In this document: positions 37,030 through 46,253 of the stretch, in pieces | How the letters are laid out: every line of letters starts with the position of its first letter | How positions within the stretch are numbered: position 1 is the first letter of the stretch | From: Hahella sp050299855 | GTDB taxonomy: Bacteria; Pseudomonadota; Gammaproteobacteria; Pseudomonadales; Oleiphilaceae | Length of the DNA: 64,000 nucleotides | NCBI GenBank assembly: GCA_050299855.1 | Contig: JBNKWQ010000048.1 | Coordinates: 202,320 to 266,319 of the forward strand | Direction: 5' to 3' | Notes under the pieces: generated by a model | The model's input: only the letters and a program-made list of their open reading frames with translations | Told to the model about the DNA's origin: nothing | The model's database searches: none | Made by a program: the position numbers and the translations under genes

Positions 37030-37736
37030 AGCCTCGACTCAATATCCACGATCCAGAAATTAACCTGCTCTACAGGCTCTGACTGGAGCGACTGATAAAC
37101 TTTATAATGCTCCAATGCCTGCTCCAACTTTCCCATATAGAGATCGTATACGATTCCCAGATTCAAATGTGCTGACGCATTTTGTTCATCGCTGGCAATG
37201 GCCTTGAGATAAAACTGCTCAGCTTCAGGAAAGTGCCCGGCTTGTCGCTCAATCAGCCCTAAAGCAACATAGGCTTCGGCATTACCGGCATTGAGTTCCA
37301 CGGCTTTCTGCAGATAGCCGCGCGCAGTTTCCGTATCCTTCGCAGACAACGCTATCAATCCAAGATTCAAATAGGGCCCTGAAAATTCAGGGTATTCCTG
37401 AGTCATTTTGCTGAACTCTGACTGTGCCCGATCTAATTGACCACCCTTCATTGCGGCTACTGCACTGGCAAACTGAGTCACCACCTGTTGCGGGATAACC
37501 TCAACAGTAGTATCCGTACCGTCTAAACCCACCGCTTGGTCAGTCGTCCCAGCATCCACATCGGTTTGTGGCTGAACCTGGGACTCTGGGAGAGATGAGT
37601 CCTGCCCACCCAACGTACTACAGCCGGAAACTCCCATGGCCAGCAGACAACTGAGGAATAAGACCTGTGGTAAGTTATGCGGCCAGAGCTCAGGTAGTCC
37701 TGACAAATGCGATTTATAGAATGTTTTCACTAACAA
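37026..37736 (-). CDS. TPR lipoprotein (cluster B)
   Basis: 236 residues with a lipobox MGVSGC, a Gln/Asp/Thr-rich linker and at least four TPR units (VAAMKGGQLDRAQSEFSKM, NLGLIALSAKDTETARGYL, ALGLIERQAGHFPEAEQFY, NLGIVYDLYMGKLEQALEHY). The C-terminus VEQVNFWIVDIESRL parallels the cluster A protein (VALWVVDLKRRI). The start used is TTG 37736, giving a 23-bp overlap with the upstream gene, the same overlap length as in cluster A; GTG 37730 is an alternative. Confidence 0.82.
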   Translation of the reverse strand: MLVKTFYKSHLSGLPELWPHNLPQVLFLSCLLAMGVSGCSTLGGQDSSLPESQVQPQTDVDAGTTDQAVGLDGTDTTVEVIPQQVVTQFASAVAAMKGGQLDRAQSEFSKMTQEYPEFSGPYLNLGLIALSAKDTETARGYLQKAVELNAGNAEAYVALGLIERQAGHFPEAEQFYLKAIASDEQNASAHLNLGIVYDLYMGKLEQALEHYKVYQSLQSEPVEQVNFWIVDIESRL

Positions 37737-40686
37737 CTGGAATCTCTTCTGTTCTCTGGTAACGCACTGGGAATAATTTTTCCAGTGCCTGGAAGCTATT
37801 CTCTACCCAAGTATCGTAAACTCCTGACCAACTACGCTGAGCATTACTTTCGTGGATACTGATAGCGTCTTCCTCAAAGGGGTAGGCTTGATCTTCCAGC
37901 AATAATTCGTATTGCTCCAGCTCTAGATCTGACAAATTCGCCGGACGCTCGGAATCCAGCAGGTCGCGACTGAACTGCGCATATATTTCACCCATCTGAA
38001 AGGTGGAACGGGTGGTATATTCTGCAATACGGTATCCTGCAGCCTTCTTATAAGCCTTCATTGCCACTTCCATGGTCTTTTTCTTACGCGTCAGGTTTTT
38101 AGCCAGCGGCGCCTTCAGCTTGACCCCCTGAAATTCCTGATAAGCCGCATCCGCCAACTCTATGGAGGCGCCTGCTGCCAGGAATCGCATACGGTCGCTG
38201 GCATTACCGGAATTCTCCTGATAGCTGCTTTCCATTTTGGCCAGCCAGAATGCGCGCTTATCCAATTCGCCAGTTTTCTGGTAAAGCTCGGTCAACATAA
38301 ACTGCGCTTCCATAGCCAGATCTGCCGGCTTCGGATAGGTATGGGCATAGGAGCGATAGGTATTAATCGCTTCCGGGACATAGCCATGCCCCTCGTATGT
38401 TTCAGCCGCAAGGAGCAGGGACTCGCGACGAACTTCCGGATCGTCGTGAGACCGGGAAATCGCCACCAGTTCGCCCGCTGCACTTTCCCAGCGTTCAGTT
38501 TTGCGGTAGGCCAGAGCCAGTTTGGCAGGAATGTCCTTAGCCAGAGGGTCCTGCGGGAAACGTTGACGAAAATCTTCCAGCACCGGAATCGCCCGATCAT
38601 ATTGCTCCAACTGCAACATATAGGTAGCTGCATCGTACTGGGCATTTTTTCGTACACTGGCACCGGGTGCGACAGCACCGACACGTAGAAACTCCTGAAT
38701 TGCCAGTTCAGTCTGCTTTTGTGCCAACAGGATTTCGCCCTGCTTGTAGACAGAAGCAGCCAGTAACTCGATGGTATCCTTGCGCTGCGGATCCTTGGAA
38801 GGCATAAGCGCCAGAGACTCCCGATACCCATTTTCAGCCTGGGAATAGCGCTCCAGCGCAAATTCACTATGACTGATGATCAGCCAAGCGCTAAGAAGCA
38901 TCGCCGTATCAGGCAGTGGCTCCCACTGGGTAATGCGGGTGGCTTCCTTGACTGCGGTGGAGTATTCCTTTTGCTCAAACAATGTGGAGGCGGCATTCGC
39001 CTGCACGCCCAATGCTCGCGGATCTGCGGGATAACGCTCGACAAAGCGTAACTGGCTGGAAACCTGTTCCATGGTAAGTATTGGACGTGCCTCTTGGGAC
39101 GCGCCTGCTACAAATAGTGCGTGAGTCGTAATGGCGGCATAACCGGCTTCGGCATTCCCAGCGTATTCAGGATATTGATAGGCTGCCTGTTCATAGGCCC
39201 GAATTGCACCGGGATAATCACCTGCCTCAAACAAAGATTCACCCAATAAATAAACCATTTGTGGCGTGTCCGGCGAATCCGGGAAGGTCTCAGCAAACTC
39301 GCGATAATAGCCGGAAGCCAGAGCGTATTCAGGTTTGGCCTCTTGCCCGGACTTTTTCAACTGCTGAGCACGGGCATGATGATATTTGGCCAGCTCGTCT
39401 AAATAGAGATTTAACCGTTCCTTAAGAACCTTTTGAACACTCATTTCCCTGCGCGAGGCGTAGCGCTTCCAGTATTCACTGTTAATGCCATAGTGACGCA
39501 CATAAAGCGCTTTTTCCTGTCGCGCTTCATCTGCCAGGCCTTCAGCCAGCTGTAAATCGATAACCTTGGCTTGATATTGTGGTGACCAGGGGCTAAAGGG
39601 ATGTAATTCGATAAACTGCTGATAGATTTCAATCGCATCCAGTTCCTGCTCTCGACTGATCAATAGCTTGGCGTAACTGTCATAAACCAGGTGTTCATAG
39701 TGTTTGTCACCAACCCTTTGAAACAGTTTTTTTACCGTCGCAGCTCCGTCCAGGTAGGAAAATGCAAAACCCATTACCCTGAATTGATCATTCACCAGGG
39801 TTTCACTCTGTGCATCCATGACGGATTCAACTTTACCCCTTGGCAAAAGAACATCCAGCAACTGAGTGAAAGTTAGCAAAGATTGGTTAAAGTCACCTTG
39901 TTTAAATTGGCTCCAGCCACTCATGTACAGCGCTTTTTCGTAAAAGGTGTCGTGCGTTCCTGAAGCTTTGACGACTTCGTTAAAGGCTTTACCAGACGCC
40001 ACATAGTCACCGTATGAATAGAGAATTTCACCACGGCGGAAATGAGCTTCCACTAAATGCTTGGAATGTGGATAGCGGGCGACTAACTGATCCAGCCTGG
40101 CCAGAGAACTTTCCTGGTCGCCTTTTAGGTCATAGGCTTTTGCGAGCTGATAATAAACCTGATCATTCTCAGGGTTATCCGGATAAGCTGCGAGCAATGA
40201 CTCATAGGTTTCAATGGTCAGATCGTATTCACTGAGCGCCGAAGCTGAAGCCACCACGGGCGTAGCGACTCCGACAGGACCGTCCGGTGCTCCGGTAAGA
40301 GGTTTAGTCTGATGTGGTACAGACTGACCAGCAACCTCCTGACGATTTGCCACATCTTCGGGGATATCCAGACCTTCATCTGTCATTAGCATTTTTAAAT
40401 CAGCCAGACGATAAAGAATTCGAGCACGCGTTTCAGGATCTTCGACAGTAGGCAGGAGGTCGTAATAGTGATTGATAACCTCCTGTACACCCACCTGCAC
40501 TGTTTCTTCTGGCAAATTATCCAGTGCCACGGGCTGGATATCAGCCAGGGTACCGGTAATTCCGCCATCCGCTTGCAGATTGCCTGGTTTTTCCGCTGGA
40601 CCCTTTCCACCAATAATGCTGCAGGCACCCAGAAACATCACCAAGCACAAAATAAGTAGTTTATAAAAATCACGCAGAAGGTTCAT
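37714..40686 (-). CDS. Large TPR lipoprotein, 990 residues (cluster B)
   Basis: N-terminal lipoprotein signal with lipobox MFLGAC, then a spacer and many TPR-like repeats (YYQLAKAYDLKGDQESSLARL, FRRGEILYSYGDYVASGKAF and others). The conserved C-terminal region ERPANLSDLELEQYELL, EDQAYPFEEDAIS and YDTWVENSFQALEKLFPVRY is shared with the 926-residue cluster A protein. The lipobox suggests outer-membrane anchoring, a difference from cluster A. ATG 40686 overlaps the preceding stop by 4 bp exactly as in cluster A. Confidence 0.86.
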   Translation of the reverse strand: MNLLRDFYKLLILCLVMFLGACSIIGGKGPAEKPGNLQADGGITGTLADIQPVALDNLPEETVQVGVQEVINHYYDLLPTVEDPETRARILYRLADLKMLMTDEGLDIPEDVANRQEVAGQSVPHQTKPLTGAPDGPVGVATPVVASASALSEYDLTIETYESLLAAYPDNPENDQVYYQLAKAYDLKGDQESSLARLDQLVARYPHSKHLVEAHFRRGEILYSYGDYVASGKAFNEVVKASGTHDTFYEKALYMSGWSQFKQGDFNQSLLTFTQLLDVLLPRGKVESVMDAQSETLVNDQFRVMGFAFSYLDGAATVKKLFQRVGDKHYEHLVYDSYAKLLISREQELDAIEIYQQFIELHPFSPWSPQYQAKVIDLQLAEGLADEARQEKALYVRHYGINSEYWKRYASRREMSVQKVLKERLNLYLDELAKYHHARAQQLKKSGQEAKPEYALASGYYREFAETFPDSPDTPQMVYLLGESLFEAGDYPGAIRAYEQAAYQYPEYAGNAEAGYAAITTHALFVAGASQEARPILTMEQVSSQLRFVERYPADPRALGVQANAASTLFEQKEYSTAVKEATRITQWEPLPDTAMLLSAWLIISHSEFALERYSQAENGYRESLALMPSKDPQRKDTIELLAASVYKQGEILLAQKQTELAIQEFLRVGAVAPGASVRKNAQYDAATYMLQLEQYDRAIPVLEDFRQRFPQDPLAKDIPAKLALAYRKTERWESAAGELVAISRSHDDPEVRRESLLLAAETYEGHGYVPEAINTYRSYAHTYPKPADLAMEAQFMLTELYQKTGELDKRAFWLAKMESSYQENSGNASDRMRFLAAGASIELADAAYQEFQGVKLKAPLAKNLTRKKKTMEVAMKAYKKAAGYRIAEYTTRSTFQMGEIYAQFSRDLLDSERPANLSDLELEQYELLLEDQAYPFEEDAISIHESNAQRSWSGVYDTWVENSFQALEKLFPVRYQRTEEIPVVSENIL

Positions 40687-42959
40687 TGTTCAACCTCTGC
40701 TTCTTTGGTTTCCTTGGTTTCTTTCGATTCTGCAGCCGCTTGAGCACCTTCCGATTCTGCGACGCCCTCTCTGGTCTCTGATGCAGAAACAGGTGCCAGA
40801 GTTTGCTCAAACAGTTTGTCAGCAATACGCGCTCGGGCCAATCTTGAGGCGTTGAGGTAGGTTACTACCCTCGCCTGTTGACCGGCAAGCTCCTGTTGCG
40901 CCATGGCTACAGCATCTTGCTGGCGTTTACTCAACACTTGCTCAACTTTTGCCAAAAGAATCGTTACACGGGGCTGAACATCCTGTACGCGTCCTTCCAG
41001 CGAAGCGATTTCATCAGAATGCCCCATCAGGGTTTGGAGCTTTTGACGACGCAGGCGAAACTCCTCCAATGACTTGTCCAGTGCCTTCAGCGCCCGTTGC
41101 GCTTCCCATGCCTGGGCAGAAGAACGTTCGCTAGCATCCCAGATAAAAAAGCCTTCAACACGGCGTAGTTTTTCCCGATACTCGTTGATCTCATCAGCAT
41201 CAAGCAACTGATGATTTGTGTCAGCCGTCAGGGTGTCGAGGGTATGCCTAATACCGGCAATTGTCGTCTTGTATTCCTGCTGACTTTCATCCAGGAACAA
41301 CATCCCGGTGGCGTCACTTACACCAGCTTCAACTTTGCCGGCGAGCTTCTCACGGTCCGCTGTTACCTGTTGAAAACGTGCATCGGCAAGGCTGTTTGCT
41401 GTCTCAGCAACCTGCTTTTCGCAGGCTGATTTGCGGGTCTCAAGCATCAGCTCAAAACTGGCAACGCTTTGTTTCCATTGTGTCAGATCATTTTTCAGAA
41501 GCGTCAGTTCACGTATATCTTTGAGGATATGCAGGAAAGCTTCCGATGAAAACAATAGTGCCAGGTTTGGTTCTGTAGGCTGCACCAGCAACCGCCCAAA
41601 GCTGTCTGTGGTCAATGCAGGGTCGTCATATCCCGTAACAGGAACGACAGTCGCCGGCATTGATGATTCTGTGGTATCTGTCGTTTCAGCTTCCAAAGCC
41701 TCTGAAGTTGATGCTGCGGTGTCAGATACTTCTGACGTGTTTGATTCGGTAGACCTGTGAGAGACCTTTGCTGCCGACGCTGAGGTCGACGATGCAGCCA
41801 TCTTACCGACAAAGAAGTTTTCATCCATTTGACTGATTTCAGTTGTCAGTCTTGCAGCCGATTGCCCATAGGCCGCGACAGCATTTTCATACGCCTTAAG
41901 GGCTCTGCCCTCTTGTTTTAATTGCTCGTATACGTAGGCAATGGCAAAGTGTGATTCTTGCACCCAGGGACTGTCTGACTGCAGTTCACTCAATCTGTTC
42001 AGGGCCTCCAATGCCAGGCCGAACTTTTGCGTATTGGCGGCCGCTAAAGCAAATCCAAACAGCGCACGCTCAGACCAGGGACCGTTCAAACGGACTTGCC
42101 GATAAGCGCTCATGGCCCTGGAGGCATCACCTTCAGCCATAAAAATAGAAGCCAGTGTCAGCTGAATTCTATCCTTAAGAGCCTGCACTTCAGCATCAGG
42201 CGAACTCTCGTCTTCTGGTTCAGGAAATTGAATGGCCTGTAAACTGGCAATGGCAGTTTCAGAGTCCTGAGGTAGCCTGGCTACCGCAAGGTTAAATTGA
42301 AGGTAGGGTTCCAGCGCACTTTGTTCATCCCTCGCATCGATCATTTCTGCAAACAAGTCATCCGCTTGTTCCAGTTGACCCGATGCAATAAGGCACTGGG
42401 TTTTTAGATAATAAAATTCGTCTAATTGCTCAGGCCACCACTCTTCCAAAGCGTCCACGGTGATGTGGGCAAAGGCGTTCAGAGCTGTTTGCCAATCGCG
42501 TTTGAGGTAATACACCTTACCAAGGTAGAACCAGGCCTGCGTCCTGACTTTTTCGCTGACATGAATACGAGGTGTTGCTGGTTTTTCTTCAGCATCCGGA
42601 GATTCTTCGCCCGTCGTAACATCCTCATCAGTGGGGTCCAACAGCTTGACAAATATCCTTCGTGCCGGCTCTATCATGCCATAAGACAGTAGCATCCCAC
42701 CTTTCAATATATCCGGGTGGTCGCCATGCCCATGAATACCGCCCCGGGTTTCTGCCACGGCCATATGCGTCAGCGCACGAAAATAGTCCTGCTGATAGAA
42801 ATCGTAGAGCACCTCCCCGTAGGCCAGATCATTGGCTCGGGTGGGAGGTGCTTCATCCGCCAGACAAAAGCCTGCCCAACACAAGCAAACCAGGCTGAGC
42901 GCTTTAGGCCAGACGGATGCATGATTAGCAGACAGCATGAAAAAAGACCTTATTCCCAT
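40683..42959 (-). CDS. Exported TPR/coiled-coil protein, 758 residues (cluster B)
   Basis: Signal peptide (ALSLVCLCWAGFCLA), TPR-like N-terminal half (LYDFYQQDYFRALTHM, YLGKVYYLKRDWQTALNAF, ALFGFALAAANTQKFGLAL), a Ser/Thr/Glu-rich low-complexity insert (about 400-440) absent from the cluster A version, and a coiled-coil C-terminus with EGFFIWDASERSS matching the LWD motif of its paralogue. The tail is rich in Glu, Lys and Thr. ATG 42959 overlaps the previous gene by 10 bp; ATG 42938 (MLSANHAS) is an alternative start. Confidence 0.84.
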   Translation of the reverse strand: MGIRSFFMLSANHASVWPKALSLVCLCWAGFCLADEAPPTRANDLAYGEVLYDFYQQDYFRALTHMAVAETRGGIHGHGDHPDILKGGMLLSYGMIEPARRIFVKLLDPTDEDVTTGEESPDAEEKPATPRIHVSEKVRTQAWFYLGKVYYLKRDWQTALNAFAHITVDALEEWWPEQLDEFYYLKTQCLIASGQLEQADDLFAEMIDARDEQSALEPYLQFNLAVARLPQDSETAIASLQAIQFPEPEDESSPDAEVQALKDRIQLTLASIFMAEGDASRAMSAYRQVRLNGPWSERALFGFALAAANTQKFGLALEALNRLSELQSDSPWVQESHFAIAYVYEQLKQEGRALKAYENAVAAYGQSAARLTTEISQMDENFFVGKMAASSTSASAAKVSHRSTESNTSEVSDTAASTSEALEAETTDTTESSMPATVVPVTGYDDPALTTDSFGRLLVQPTEPNLALLFSSEAFLHILKDIRELTLLKNDLTQWKQSVASFELMLETRKSACEKQVAETANSLADARFQQVTADREKLAGKVEAGVSDATGMLFLDESQQEYKTTIAGIRHTLDTLTADTNHQLLDADEINEYREKLRRVEGFFIWDASERSSAQAWEAQRALKALDKSLEEFRLRRQKLQTLMGHSDEIASLEGRVQDVQPRVTILLAKVEQVLSKRQQDAVAMAQQELAGQQARVVTYLNASRLARARIADKLFEQTLAPVSASETREGVAESEGAQAAAESKETKETKEAEVEQ

Positions 42960-43507
42960 TCAACAACCGTAAATTCGGGCTGATACTTACGGGTTGAGTC
43001 AGTGATACGAAGTTCCAGGCTTTTAATGTCTGAGCCTTTATCAAATTTTTGTGTCGCACCCAGTTTATAGTTGCGGCCATTAGGTCCAATGCCGGTGATA
43101 AGGGCGGTTAATTCATGTTCCCCAGAGCGTAAATTACCGGTATACAGTCGTTGCATACCTCCTCGATGGAGAGCCTTGATCTGCTTCTCCGTATAGAGGT
43201 AAGAAGTGACAGTCTCGCCGTCAATTTTAACTTCCACGGCATCGAGGTTAAAAAACTCACCAACATCAACCGACAGGAAAATAACGAACTGGGTATTAGC
43301 AGGGAATAACAGATCCTCTTCCAGGATAAACAAATCTCGATTTAATTCGATGACCTGCTGCTTTAAGTCCTCAACTTCATTAATGACCGGTGTTGACTCG
43401 GCTTCTTCGGCATAACTGAAGGATGAAAGCAATGCCAGCCAGACAACCGCTATGAGAGTGGCATACCGACTCTTGCGGCTTGTATTGAATAATGTATATC
43501 GCTGCAT
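42950..43507 (-). CDS. Small exported protein of the Glt-like cluster (cluster B)
   Basis: 185 residues, signal peptide (LIAVVWLALLSSFSYA), coiled coil QQVIELNRDLFILEEDLL and the beta-rich block FPANTQFVIFLSVD, TSYLYTEKQIKAL, GGMQRLYTGNL, matching the cluster A protein. Unknown function. ATG 43507 has GAGG 6 bases upstream. It marks the start of the duplicated gene block in cluster B and is preceded by DUF3570 with a 10-bp gap. Confidence 0.84.
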   Translation of the reverse strand: MQRYTLFNTSRKSRYATLIAVVWLALLSSFSYAEEAESTPVINEVEDLKQQVIELNRDLFILEEDLLFPANTQFVIFLSVDVGEFFNLDAVEVKIDGETVTSYLYTEKQIKALHRGGMQRLYTGNLRSGEHELTALITGIGPNGRNYKLGATQKFDKGSDIKSLELRITDSTRKYQPEFTVVEWE

Positions 43508-43517
43508 GAGAGCCTCG

Positions 43518-44657
43518 TTAGTATTCCAGCTTCACAAAGAAACGCGCCACAATGGCATCAAATTCATATAAGGGTTCTTCCCCAGGTAAATAGCCTTCCT
43601 GGGTAATATCTCGAAAGTCTTCATATTCGAACATCAGGTAATCGACAAAAAGATTGACCTGTCCCTTCTTTATCAGAGGGATAGCACTGGCCTGGAATTC
43701 ATAGGTAACACCCAGGCCAAAGGCATGATCTGTAAAAGTGCTGAGCTCTTTGTCTCTGGCGAGAAAATTCTGGGCATTTTGAAAGGCAAAAAGATCGCTG
43801 TAAAAATCCGCTTTGGTCTGGGTGTAATAGCGGTACTTGATTTCGAATATCCATTGCTCAAACGCAGGGTGAATATAGGCCAGCTCAAACTGGTCAGCAG
43901 TGATACCCCAAGTATCGGAAAAATAGCGGTATTCACCCCTTATTGCCGCTCGGTAGGGTAAATAATAAAGTCCGCGTAGTGCGAATGCGCGGCTGGTTCG
44001 CGTACTTGGATATTGTTCTGCCTGAAAATCATAACCCCTGGCGGCATCACTGACAAAACGTACCTGGCGGTAGGCATTATTGAGAAATCCTTCGTCAGAG
44101 ATAGTTTCAAAATCAAAGTTCAGCAGCAGGTTCTTGGTCACAATCTGACTCACACCCAGACGGTAATTTTGTCGATCCACTTCTTCAGAAAAACCTTCAT
44201 CCCCCACCCGTCCGACTTCATCCCATCCTTTGATATAGCCCATGGTTATGGTGGTCAGATCGCCAAAAACATCCTGTGAGATATTGAAGGACAATGAATT
44301 AGACTCGTAGTCGTTTTCCGTGCTGTTGCTGTAGGACAGACTCAGCATGGATTTGCCTGTAAGGTAATCAACCGAAGCCGTGCTTTGAATTCGTTCTTCT
44401 TCATATTCACTGGCGGTCGACACAACATCAATAGAAGCGCCACTCACAGTGTCCACCAGATATTCGCCGCTGAAGGAAAACGTTGAATCGAAATTCTTAC
44501 GCACCAATATGGCCGGGCCATCGATCAACTGACCATCCTGGTCGTAACGATGATAGAGAATTTCCACCGCCTGCTCCGGCAATACGGCTGACCATACATC
44601 AGCAATACTGCTCAGAAACAAAGCGAAAACTATTAAAATTCGCGCAGTGATTTTCAT
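43518..44657 (-). CDS. DUF3570 outer-membrane beta-barrel protein
   Basis: 379 residues: signal peptide, then YHRYDQDGQLIDGPAILVRK and alternating amphipathic strands throughout (SMLSLSYSNSTENDYESNS, LGVSQIVTKNLLLNFDFE), ending FVKLEY with a terminal aromatic as in outer-membrane barrels. Matches the DUF3570 family. It is commonly seen beside DUF4266 and thioredoxin-like genes, as here. A one-base TGATG overlap couples it to the DUF4266 gene. Function unknown. Confidence 0.85.
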   Translation of the reverse strand: MKITARILIVFALFLSSIADVWSAVLPEQAVEILYHRYDQDGQLIDGPAILVRKNFDSTFSFSGEYLVDTVSGASIDVVSTASEYEEERIQSTASVDYLTGKSMLSLSYSNSTENDYESNSLSFNISQDVFGDLTTITMGYIKGWDEVGRVGDEGFSEEVDRQNYRLGVSQIVTKNLLLNFDFETISDEGFLNNAYRQVRFVSDAARGYDFQAEQYPSTRTSRAFALRGLYYLPYRAAIRGEYRYFSDTWGITADQFELAYIHPAFEQWIFEIKYRYYTQTKADFYSDLFAFQNAQNFLARDKELSTFTDHAFGLGVTYEFQASAIPLIKKGQVNLFVDYLMFEYEDFRDITQEGYLPGEEPLYEFDAIVARFFVKLEY

Positions 44658-44875
44658 CAGTTACAACCGCAGCCTCCACCAGCGCCGCCCTCCGCCCCAA
44701 GAGCGCCCTCACGAGATTGAAACATGTGGTGCATATAAGCGTTGGCTATACCCATGCGACCAAAACTCATAATAGGGTCGGCCAGATTATCGCGCTCGTA
44801 GGGTTTGACCCATGGTTTAATTTCAGTACAACCCGTTATAAACATAAGTGCCGTCAGCACCAGTACAATGCGCAT
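44657..44875 (-). CDS. DUF4266 small lipoprotein
   Basis: 72 residues from ATG 44875: lipobox MFITGC, WVKPYERDNLADPIMSF and a C-terminus of Gly-rich cysteine motif GGAGGGCGCN. This is the DUF4266 pattern. The terminal two cysteines might bind metal or be redox-active; the adjacent TlpA-like gene supports a thiol role, but this is inference. A longer upstream frame exists; this start is chosen for the lipoprotein signal and GGGG 8 bases before it. Confidence 0.85.
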   Translation of the reverse strand: MRIVLVLTALMFITGCTEIKPWVKPYERDNLADPIMSFGRMGIANAYMHHMFQSREGALGAEGGAGGGCGCN

Positions 44876-45007
44876 ATGTATTACCCCAAAACTCTGCTTT
44901 TCATTGGTCGCTATCCTTCCGAGCACCCGTTTTCCTTAATACCAGCTCTTCCTGTGCCCGCTCTTTCAGCAGAGATACCCAGGGCACTTTGACTTTAGAT
45001 AACAGGA

Positions 45008-45523
45008 TTACTCACGAATCAGCTGTTTGACTTCCTTCGCGTATTTGTCTTCAAATCCGGGTTGATAACCTTTGTGCAAGAACCGCATATCGCCGTTTCG
45101 ATCAACCATTATGGAAGTCGGCATCGCCTCTACATCGTATAATTCACTTACCTTGTTTTCAGTGTCATATAAAATCGGGAAAGACACTTTTACATCCTGT
45201 AGAAACTCGTCTGCCAGTGCCGTATCTTCATCCACGTTTACAGCCCATATAGTAAATCCGAGCTTTTTATACTTGTCATAAATTTCCTGCATCAGCGGCA
45301 TTTCCTGACGACAGGGTCCACACCAGGAGGCCCAGAAATTAATCATCACCACCTGTCCTTTGAGCTCGTTCAAACGCAGATTTTTTTGCAGGTTACTTTT
45401 CAAGGTAAAGTCTGGAGCTGCCCCAGAGATATCGGCCGCTTGAGTCGCCAGTGCTACAGTCAATAACAGGCCACTCACTATGGCCTTCATCAGGCGATTT
45501 ACTTGTCTTGGCTTATTAAACAT
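45008..45523 (-). CDS. TlpA-family periplasmic thiol-disulfide oxidoreductase
   Basis: 171 residues: leader peptide, APDFTLKSN, then the thioredoxin active site FWASWCGPC (Cys68/Cys71) and cis-proline AMPTSIMVD. Periplasmic or membrane-tethered reductase/oxidase. Its neighbours are a Cys-tailed DUF4266 lipoprotein and CxxCH proteins, so it may keep haem-binding or DUF4266 thiols reduced. GGAG lies 6 bases before ATG 45523. Confidence 0.92.
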   Translation of the reverse strand: MFNKPRQVNRLMKAIVSGLLLTVALATQAADISGAAPDFTLKSNLQKNLRLNELKGQVVMINFWASWCGPCRQEMPLMQEIYDKYKKLGFTIWAVNVDEDTALADEFLQDVKVSFPILYDTENKVSELYDVEAMPTSIMVDRNGDMRFLHKGYQPGFEDKYAKEVKQLIRE

Positions 45524-45590
45524 CTACATCTCCTTTCTTTCACTTGCGAGGCCTAACAATGAAAACGCGATCTTAAACACCCATATTGCG

Positions 45591-46253
45591 TTAGAAAAAC
45601 ACCGTCAGCGCGCCGGTGAATTCCAGATTATGAGTGGTTTTATCCACTCCCAGGATATCGTTATCAAAAATGTGATCCCGCATATCCAATCGGACGGACA
45701 GCCAATCTGTCGGTAGAAATTGAAAGCCCCAGCCAAAATTCGCGGTCAGTCGATCGTCCCCGGCAAACTCCGTAGAGCCCATGCCCGCTAAAACGTAAAA
45801 ATTAGTGTTGAAGGCGTAGTTGCGCCCAAAGAACGCTTCCCCCGGCAGGAAGTTATAGCCCAGGCTCGCATTGTAATAAGTCAGCTCACGGTCATCGTCA
45901 GGCAGCAGCTGGATATTTCCGCTCAGGGTTTCAAAGCTGGTTTCACCGGCCTCGGTCATCCCGTAATTCAGCTCAACGAATAAATCTTCACTTAAGTGAT
46001 AAGCCGCTTTAACACCAACCACAAAGTCAGAGCCAAAGTCTTCAATACTGTAAATACCGCCGAAAATCCCGATTTCAAAATTTTCGGTATCAATCAAATC
46101 TTCACGTACCGGACGCGGCTCAATTTCCGGCTTAATAATCGGCTCGGCTTCATCAACGGCTGAGTCGTCGCCTTCCGCGGCTGACGCCCAGCCACTACCT
46201 GCCAAAGAGGAAAGAACCCCTACTAAAAGAAAACGCTTAGTCCAACTTTCCAT
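45591..46253 (-). CDS. Outer-membrane beta-barrel protein (OMP_myx_plus-like)
   Basis: 220 residues: signal peptide (LLVGVLSSLAGSGWASA), acidic linker, then an eight-strand-like barrel starting FEIGIFGGIYSIEDFG and ending LEFTGALTVFF with a terminal Phe. FVELNYG and YNASLGYNFLPGE fit the myxobacterial-type barrel family that includes GltA/B-like proteins. Candidate outer-membrane partner of the TPR complex. Its ATG lies inside the preceding gene (31-bp overlap). Confidence 0.82.
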   Translation of the reverse strand: MESWTKRFLLVGVLSSLAGSGWASAAEGDDSAVDEAEPIIKPEIEPRPVREDLIDTENFEIGIFGGIYSIEDFGSDFVVGVKAAYHLSEDLFVELNYGMTEAGETSFETLSGNIQLLPDDDRELTYYNASLGYNFLPGEAFFGRNYAFNTNFYVLAGMGSTEFAGDDRLTANFGWGFQFLPTDWLSVRLDMRDHIFDNDILGVDKTTHNLEFTGALTVFF

